64,000 nucleotides of DNA, taken from positions 52,054,984 through 52,118,983 of the forward strand of contig NC_088300.1 of assembly GCF_032854445.1 (NCBI RefSeq), written 5' to 3'. The notes beneath the pieces are model-generated. The model worked only from the letters and a program-made list of their open reading frames with translations. It made no database searches and was not told the DNA's origin. The stretch comes from Liolophura sinensis (taxonomy: Eukaryota; Mollusca; Polyplacophora; Chitonida; Chitonidae). This document shows, in pieces, positions 56,214 to 64,000 of the stretch; within the stretch, counting starts at the first letter, position 1, and each line of letters starts with the position of its first letter. The position numbers and the translations under genes were made by a program.

Positions 56214-57119
56214 TGTTACTTGCTGGTTTTTGGACAGGACATTAAAATGTCTGTGTACACGGACCAATTGTGAACCAAGTTCAAGGGGGAATCTGTACTT
56301 TTATATTTCATCAACCTCATCATTTCAATTTATAATTATGCAATTTACAGACTTACATCTGTGATATTAGTCTAAAAGGAACATCAGAAATCATATCTGT
56401 ACAATTCTCTTACAGTGTGCCCTTTCTCTATGAAGCATATACAAGTTTAATGCTTTAACAATTTAATGTTTTGTTAATGCCTTTGTTATGTGTAAATGTA
56501 TGATTGTAAGGTAAAGTTGTATATTGAGCTAGATTGTGATATATTCTTTGTAGATGGCATTTATACATGCAAGCTTTTGTATGAAAACAATGGTTTAATT
56601 AAAAAAAAGTGAAAAAAAGCCAAAGCTGCCATTTTCACGTTTATTTCAATACAAAAACCTCTACAGCAGTGAACAGTGACCCCTGGTTTCAATACAAATG
56701 AACATATTTCCCCTGGCTCTGACAAACCCTGTTGTATTGTTACTTCTCCAAGACAACCATTTATCTACTTCACGAGTTTTTAGCATGCGATCACCTACAC
56801 TGACTTGATACTAAAATCATTGTGTGGACCAAAGCTGTGCTTAATGCAGTTACAACAATGTCTGTCATGAACACTGAATTACTAGAGCAAACAACACTGT
56901 ATCCTGTAAAACAGGTCCTAGAACCTCTGTCTACCAGCACATGCTGATGTTTTTCCCTCTCTCAAAATTCAATGCTCAGAACATTCTTTGCCTTTGTTTC
57001 CCAAACATGATTTGTAGTTTGTGTCAGTAGTAGTATGGTGTGATAAGTCAGCAATCAGTAGTTTACATCAATTATAACCCAGACAGATGAACAGATCTTA
57101 TATGACATCCCATATACAA
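56214..57119. other. Space between convergent LRRC72 and TADA3
   Basis: No coding signal. TTTATT at about 56641 could be a minus-strand poly(A) signal for a long TADA3 3' UTR. Confidence 0.3.
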
Positions 57120-57260
57120 TCAGTGCTATTTTAAGCAGCACATGAGGATGACTGGTTCCATGGGTGGAGTTGCCAAGAGTAAACTACTAACCTTTAGCAA
57201 AGTAACTAATGAACATTCTCACATGCGAAACAGTCAAATGGAGCAAGCTCTATGTGTATG
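57120..57260 (-). repeat. SINE family C core fragment
   Basis: CCATGGGTGGAGTTGCCAAG, AGTAAACTACTAACCTTTAG and GAACATTCTCACATGCG correspond to the core seen at 53030-53330. Confidence 0.55.
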
Positions 57261-57288
57261 CCAGCTATATCCACAAAACTTCAAGTAC

Positions 57289-58115
57289 AATCACCAGGCT
57301 TATGTTGGCACCTAGGTCCTGACAGTTGCGGATGTGTGAAAATGACCAGGCTTATGTTGGCACCTAGGTCCTGACAGTTGCGGATGTGTGAAAATGACCA
57401 GGCTTACGTTGGCACCTAGGCCCTGACAGTTGTGCATGTGTGAAAATGACCAGGCTTATGTTGGCACCTGGGTGCTGATAGTTGTGGATGTACGAAAATG
57501 ACCAGGCTTACGTTGGCACCTAGGTCCTGACGGTTGTGGATGTATGAAAATGACCAGGCTTATGTTGGCACCTAGGTCCTGACAGTTGTGGATGTCTGAA
57601 AATGACCAGGCTTATGTTGGCACCTAGGTCCTGACAGTTGTGGATGTCTGAAAATGACCAGGCTTATGTTGTCACATAGGTCCTGACAGTTATGGATGTC
57701 TGAAAATGACCAGGCTTATGTTGGCACCTAGGCCCTGACAGTTGCGGATGTATGAAAATGACCAGGCTTACGTTGGCACCCAGGCCCTGACAGTTGTGGA
57801 TGTATGAAAATGACCAGGCTTGTCACCTAGGCCCTGACAATTGTGGATGTATGAAAATGACCAGGCTTATGTTGTCACCTAGGTCCTGACAGTTGTGGAT
57901 GTCTGAAAATGACCAGGCTTATGTTGTCACCTAGGTCCTGACAGTTGTGGATGTATGAAAATGACCAGGCTTATGTTGTCACCTAGGTCCTGACAGTTGT
58001 GGATGTATGAAAATGACCAGGCTTATGTTGTCACCTAGGCCCTGACACTTGTGGATGTATGAAAATGACCAGGCTTATGTTGTCACCTAGGCCCTGACAG
58101 TTGTGGATGTATGGA
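57289..58115. repeat. 52-bp minisatellite, about 16 copies
   Basis: The unit combines TGACCAGGCTTATGTTGGCA, CCTAGGTCCTGACAGTTG and TGGATGTATGAAAA. Copies are 52 bp apart and 90% or more alike; some carry TTGTCACC in place of TTGGCACC, and one (about 57810) has lost 8 bp. It lies between the convergent LRRC72 and TADA3 genes, possibly in a TADA3 3' UTR. Confidence 0.95.
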
Positions 58116-58468
58116 AATGGCATTGGCTGTCCGAGGCTGGGACTGAAGCAACACCTCATGTTTATAACAATTTCTGAACCATGCAACCCACCACACCTGA
58201 TAATACATACAGCTGTGAGTTGTGAAATCCCCAGTCATTGGAGGACAAATATTGGGAGTCCAACTGAGGTACAGTGATCTAGTATACAAGGTCAAACCCT
58301 CCTCAAATATTGCCGACAGTAATCATTTTCACACCAACGACTAGTAAATCTGTTGACATTCTGTTACATATAGTTATTAGTTGAGTGTGGATTTGACATG
58401 TGGACTTCCACATCATCTGTGTGACACTTTATGTACAAATTGGCCCATCCATGGGTAACTCTCCTCTT

Positions 58469-61400
58469 TCACCCTTCTAGTGTCTTAATCAAAGTTTCTC
58501 GCTCCTTTAAAGCCCTCAATGCAGCCTCCTTTTCTTTTTTTGTTGGTGCCTTTTTCTTCTGTTTACTGGCTTGGATTTTCCTGTATGCCTCCATCACCTA
58601 AAAAATACATATAACACAGTACATAATAAAACTGAAAGGCTGTTTACCATATTATGGGACCAACTGAATTTATCTATACTTTCACAGCGAAAAATATTTG
58701 CTTAGTAAAATTTACAAGCTTAATTTCTTCATATCTGAATTCCATGACATTCGCATTACATCATTACATCAGAAAATTTCTTATAAGCTGATGTTTAAAA
58801 AGACTATTCTTCTGGTGCATGCAGAGGCCTCTTACGCTGCTAAATAATGACACACAGTTGAGTAACTCAGAAACTTATTACCTACTTCAAAAAACTATTA
58901 TTACCTACATGTATTTACATAATCAGTCAATCTGTCATTCAATATGGATTTCCATATTTTTTTCAACTAACAGTCTTAGAAACTAAGCTAAGGTTTGGAA
59001 ACATACAAGTAAGTACTACTTAATGCTGACAGGGTGGCAGGTTATGTTAATTATGTACTGTAATTATGACAGTAAAGGGTGTGTCAAGTTTCCTGTTTCC
59101 TCCACCTTAAGTATGACCGCCACCATACAAGTGACAAATTTGTAAATACCAATCAAATAAATGTAACTGTAATGCAATATCTATATGATTATAGCTAATC
59201 TACAATTGTCTTCCAATACTTTTTCACCTATGAACTCTCTGTAAAGTCCAGCCTATGAGACATAGATGAGTTATGTCCCTTCAAGTCAGACAAGGTGCTC
59301 TCTACACAGGCATTTACTAAGTGGAGTACCTCAGCTTCCACTGCTGTCAGTTTTTTCCTCAGCTCCTGACGCGCCATCTCCTCCTTAGCCAGTTTTAACA
59401 AATGTTTGGTGACAGCGATGTTGTGTTGGTTCACAGCACGTAGTTCCTGTTGTTTCTCTTTCAGTTCTGTGAGGATTTCATCGTCTGGATTATCCTCAAC
59501 TTTATCCTCGCTTTCTAGAATACCTAGAGCAGGAAGAAATCGCAAACATATTCACATATCATAGGTTTTCCAAGGGTCAGACTGGGTGGAGCACAGAACT
59601 GACATGAGAATGGGGAATAAGAGATAAAATGTAAATAGAACTCTTAGATTTTAAAGTCTGGTTTAAAGTCACATAGTAAACTTCTTTGTCACTCTCCAAA
59701 ACGACTTACTGTACATTTTCAACCTTTTCAACCCCTAAAGCACTTTTTCCAGTGGAATTTAGGCATACAATTATAATGAAAATGACACTAGAATGATTTG
59801 TTTGCATCACTAAAGGTGCAAGCTTCATAAAACAGTGCAAATCTCTCTATACCCCATACTTCCCTCAGAATGTTTCAAAATATTGGTTGCAGAGCTGGGC
59901 TGAAGAATTAGGGTGTGGAGAAAAAAAATGTATCACATCTGTATTTGCCCAAAAATTGCCTGAAAAATGCACCCATACGGGCTAAAAAAGCCTGTTAAAT
60001 ATTGTTAGCATTTTCCAAGTTAGGTATTAATAGGATAAAATGCGTTGCTAAGTCAAAGGTGCAAGTTAAGACAATATGTAAACTAAACTTTCTACCATTT
60101 CACAAATGCATCAGCATGAGAGTGAATTTGTTGGAAAGTTTGGCTGCAACACTAACCTTGCTCCTCCAGCTCTCTCTTTATCCTCTTCTCCAACAGGGCT
60201 GGGTTGCCTATGTTCAGTTGTTTGGCCAGAGCCCTTGGGGACATGGAACAGGCCTCCTCCACTGATTCTGTGAAACAACACACAGAGTAACAAAAACAGT
60301 TCAGGATATTTGTGCATTTTGGTCATTTGCACGCATTTTCTTTCGTTTTAAACAATTACAACCATGTAAACAATGACAGGAAAAGTTACAGGTGGGATCT
60401 GGAGCTGTCCCCCTTAGGCCTCCAACCTAGGTTAACTGTATACATTGAGTTACCAAATACACTCTGAACTTTTCAACTATTTCAGCTTTACCTAAGAGAC
60501 TAGAGGTGTTCCCCTTCATTGTCCCACCTGGGTTAACTGCAACCACTGAGTTACCAAACACACTCTGGACTTCCCAACTACTTCAGCTTTACATGAGAGT
60601 ATGACTAAAGGTGTTCCCCCCCATCCTCCCACCTGGGTTAACTACAGCCACTGAGTTACCAAACACACTCTGGACTTCCCAACTATTTCAGCTTTACATG
60701 AGAGTATGACTAAAGGTGTTCCCCCTCATCCTCCCACCTGGGTTAACTACAGCCACTGAGTTACCAAACACACTCTGGACTTCCCAACTACTTCAGCTTT
60801 ACATGAGAGTATGACTAAAGGTGTTCCCCTTCATCCTCCCACCTGGGTTAACTACAGCCACTGAGTTACCAAACACACTCTGGACTTCCCACCTATTTCA
60901 GCTTTACATGAGAGTATGACTAGAGGTGTTTCCCTCCATCCTCCCACCTGGGTTAACTACAGCCACTGAGTTACCAAATACACTCTGGACTTCCCAACTA
61001 TTTCAGCTTTACATGAGAGTATGACTAAAGGTGTTCCCCCTCATCCTCCCACCTGGGTTAACTACAGCCACTGAGTTACCAAACACACTCTGGACTTCCC
61101 AACTACTTCAGCTTTACATGAGAGTATGACTAGAGATGTTCCCCCTCATCCTCCCACCTGGGTTAACTACAGCCACTGAGTTACCAAACACACTCTGGAC
61201 TTCCCAACTACTTCAGCTTTACATGAGAGTATGACTAAAGGTGTTCCCCCTCATCCTCCCACCTGGGTTAACTACAGCCACTGAGTTACCAAACACACTC
61301 TGGACTTCCCACCTATTTCAGCTTTACATGAGAGTATGACTAGAGGTGTTTCCCTCCATCCTCCCACCTGGGTTAACTACAGCCACTGAGTTTACCAAAC

Positions 61401-63552
61401 ACACTATGGACTTCCCACCTATTTCAGCTTTACATGAGAGTATGACTAGAGGTGTTTCCCTCCATCCTCCCACCTGGGTTAACTACAGCCACTGAGTTAC
61501 CAAATACACTCTGGACTTCCCACCTATTTCAGCTTTACATGAGAGTATGACTAAAGGTGTTCCCCCTCATCCTCCCACCTGGGTTAACTACAGCCACTGA
61601 GTTACCAAACACACTCTGGACTTCCCACCTATTTCAGCTTTACATGAGAGTATGACTAAAGGTGTTCCCCCTCATCCTCCCACCTGGGTTAACTACAGCC
61701 ACTGAGTTACCAAACACACTCTGGACTTCCCACCTATTTCAGCTTTACATGAGGGTATGACTAAAGGTGTTCCCCCTCATCATCCCACCTGGGTTAACTA
61801 CAGCCACTGAGTTACCAAACACACTCTGGACTTCCCACCTATTTCAGCTTTACATGAGAGTATGACTAGAGGTGTTTCCCTCCATCCTCCCACCTGGGTT
61901 AACTACAGCCACTGAGTTAACAAATACACTCTGGACTTCCCAACTACTTCAGCTTTACATGAGAGTGTGACTAAAGGTGTTCCCCTTCATCCTCCCACCT
62001 GGGTTAACTGCAGCCACTGAGTTACCAAATACACTCTGGACTTCCCAACTACTTCAGCTTTACATGAGAGTGTGACTAAAGGTGTTCCCCCTCATCCTCC
62101 CACCTGGGTTAACTGCAGCCACTGAGTTACCAAACACACTCTGGACTTTCCATCTATTTCAGCTTTACATAACAGTATGACTTAAGGTGTTCCCCTTCAT
62201 CCTCCCACCTGGGTTAACTACAGCCACTGAGTTACCAAATATACTCTGGACTTTTCAACTACTTCAGCTTTACATGAGAGTATGACTAAAGGTGTTTCCC
62301 TCCATCCTCCCACCTAGGTTAACTACAGCCACTGAGTTACCAAATACACTCTGGACTTTCCATCTATATCAGCTTTGCATAAGAGTATGACTAAAGGTGT
62401 TACCCTTCATCCTCCCACCTGGGTTAACTACAGCACTGAGTTACCAAATACACTCTGAATTTCCCAACTATTTTAGCTTCACATGGGAGTATGACTAGGT
62501 GTTCACCTTCATCCTCCACCTGGGTTAACTACAGCCACTGAGTTACCAAATACACTCTGGAATTATTTGAGCTATATGTGAAAATATGAGTTGTCCTCCT
62601 TGATCTGCTCACATGGGTTGACTTCAGCCACTGAGTCACCCATGGCAATCACTTAATACACCCATGCTGGACATAAGCTATCTGAGCTTTGTCACTGTAT
62701 GTCTAGAGTTGTCCCCCTTGATCCTCCTACGTTAGTTGATTTCTGCAGTGAGTCATTAAGCACATTTAAGCACATACTTTCAAGTATTTGAGATTCAAGT
62801 GAGAGTATGACTAGAGATGTCCCCTTAAGCCTCCCACCTGGGTTGACTTCAGCCATGGAATCATCAAAGGCAGTCATCACGTTCTCTTCTATCAGAGCAG
62901 ACACCAAGCGCTGGGTTAACGGGCCAAATGGAGAGTCCTCTGAATAACTTTAAACCAAATGAGAAAACAACATTAGGTATAATCCATATGACACTTACCG
63001 TGTGATACTTTCCCGATGTCATGCTAGAGCATCATGCCACTTGAAACCCTGTCTTTTACGTCATAATATTGCATGAAATCAATACTGCACCGATGTCTGC
63101 CAAGAATGTCCAAGTCTAAGCTTGATTTTTTTGAAAAAATAATCATTAGACAAAATACGGTATTAACATGAGTTCAAACAGGAAGTTAATGTATGGATAG
63201 ATGCTTAAAAGGAATGCAAAAGGAAGTATAGGATGCAAAATAATAAAAACTAAATGCAAAAAGCTAAAATTTCATATTATTCAATCTTTCCATATTGATC
63301 AGGTCCTTCGAAGAACCCAACATAGCCCTAAATCTGCCACACACAAAATCAATGCTATGTAAATAGCGACTGACTGCCATTTGATGACGTTCCCAGTTTA
63401 CACTTATACAAGGCTGTGAGAAATAAAGCAGTAAATAAACCTTCCTGACCACACTTACCTGGCTTCTGCCTTTTTCAGCATGTTAGCCGCATCTGTGGCA
63501 CTCAGACTAGTGTTGTTGTTATGACTTCTCCTTCGGTCACATATTTTGGACC
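58469..63552 (-). CDS. TADA3 (ADA3) transcriptional adaptor, last five coding exons (5' end off window)
   Basis: Minus-strand exons 63459-63552, 62838-62947, 60157-60267, 59330-59523 and 58469-58597 join with phases 2, 1, 1 and 0. TADA3 is a core subunit of the histone acetyltransferase module of SAGA and ATAC and acts in the nucleus with GCN5/PCAF and TADA2. Diagnostic blocks are DAANMLKKAEA, SPFGPLTQRLVSALIEENVM, NPALLEKRIKRELEEQGILE, EDNPDDEILTELKEKQQELR, HLLKLAKEEMARQELRKKL, MEAYRKIQASKQKKKAPTKK and the end ALKERETLIKTLEG, which match the human C-terminal half in order. The coiled-coil and ADA3 domain are intact. The exon at 62838-62947 ends at CAG|GTGGGAGG, the donor that has been amplified in the following intron (60405-62770). 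The N-terminal part lies right of the window. Confidence 0.95.
58640..59215. other. TADA3 last intron; SINE remnant only
   Basis: Apart from a diverged family-A tail at about 59085-59165 (GTTTCCTCCACCTTAAGTAT, AATACCAATCAAATAAATG), nothing is recognised. Confidence 0.4.
60405..62770 (-). repeat. 105-bp satellite derived from the TADA3 exon/5' splice-site boundary
   Basis: About 23 units fill the intron between TADA3 exons 62838-62947 and 60157-60267. Nineteen, with the landmark ACCTGGGTTA at 60526 through 62417, are almost exactly 105 bp apart; the outer ones (60425, 62518, 62611, 62729) are more irregular. The next step in register is the real exon boundary at 62836-62838. On the minus strand every regular unit carries AACCCAG|GTGGGAGG, the same as the real donor. 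Similarity to the exon side extends about 30-45 nt (GGGTTGACTTCAGCCA in exon, GGGTTAACTACAGCCA in units) and to the intron side about 60 nt (GAGAGTATGACTAGAGATGT in intron, GAGAGTATGACTAAAGGTGT in units). Units closest to the exon are the most exon-like but the most diverged from each other. Confidence 0.95.
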
Positions 63553-63664
63553 CTATCAAATAAACAAACGTTTTATCTGTGCACACTATTATAATGTATT
63601 TTGAAATTTGTCAGAGGCAGATATCATGCCTTCACATGAATTTGTTGCATTTCATCTTACTTTA

Positions 63665-63852
63665 CAAGTCGAGCTATGTAACTGCCCCCATACAATCAAC
63701 CCCCTTGCTATGTAAGTGCCCCCTTACAATTACCCCCCTTGCTATGTAAGTGCCCCCCTTGCAATCAACCCCCTTGTTATGTAAGTGCCCCCTTACAATC
63801 AACCCCCTTGCTATGTAAGTGCCCCCCTTGCAATCAACCCCCTTGTAAGTGC
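63665..63852. repeat. 35-bp minisatellite, about five copies
   Basis: The unit combines CTATGTAAGTGCCCCCTTAC and AATCAACCCCCTTG. The last copies are truncated. It lies in the TADA3 intron that runs off the right edge. Confidence 0.92.
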
Positions 63853-64000
63853 CCCATATTAAAAGAAAAGCTATAAAAATTTGACCGACAAAACAGACAG
63901 GGCAACTAATAGAGCTGCTCATGGCCGACAACAACAGGTAGAATTTTATATTAGGAATAAAAACTAAGTCTGCAACAGACTAAAATTGTTGTCTAACTGG

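Noticed and set aside
60405-62770. CRISPR-like regular array
   Set aside because: There are no unique spacers; it is a continuous tandem satellite in an animal intron.

Overview
The window is nuclear DNA of an animal. Genes are split by GT-AG introns, exons are short, introns hold many SINEs and minisatellites, and several proteins have clear vertebrate counterparts (KRR1, TADA3, LRRC72, DRAM2 and DUSP3 types). The tRNA-derived SINE families, with their recurrent (AAAT)n-type tail and GGTGGGAGGAAACCGGG-type core, are of a kind I associate with molluscs. A marine lophotrochozoan, most likely a mollusc, is therefore the best guess, but nothing here fixes the species.

Layout. 1-3650: 37-bp minisatellite, probably inside an intron of a DRAM2-like gene whose first three coding exons (minus strand) lie at 4305-5118 and whose remainder is off the left edge. 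8294-9491 (+): main exon of an ankyrin-repeat/SOCS-box (ASB) gene. 10124-12211 (-): two joined exons of an unrecognised basic, probably nuclear protein. 14225-22214 (+): complete KRR1 (small-subunit processome), 11 exons. 22640-31900: repeat-dominated spacer. 31955-32871 (+): compact TATA-driven two-exon transcription unit that could encode a 32-residue peptide. 33-36 kb: repeats, including the second copy of a 1-kb block. 37923-41366 (-): complete three-exon DUSP3-like dual-specificity phosphatase. 46964-48417 (-): complete three-exon gene for a 290-residue orphan protein with a TATA box. 51361-56092 (+): complete nine-exon LRRC72. 58469-63552 (-): last five coding exons of TADA3 (SAGA/ATAC adaptor), convergent with LRRC72; its 5' end is off the right edge.

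The most unusual signal occurs twice. In KRR1 the last 63 nt of exon 3 plus the first 12 nt of the following intron have become a 75-bp tandem array. Five copies stay open in the correct frame and each ends in a phase-0 CAG|GT donor. In TADA3, the 5' splice-site region of the exon at 62838-62947 is the apparent seed of a 105-bp satellite that fills the next intron, with about 23 further copies of the CAG|GTGGGAGG donor in register with the real one. Both units are multiples of three. Two unrelated genes 40 kb apart thus show tandem amplification across an exon/donor boundary.

The genes do not form an operon or pathway. They are independent housekeeping, regulatory and ciliary-type genes separated by repeats. 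Exon calls rest on homology recalled from memory, splice consensus and phase matching; no alignment or transcript data were available.
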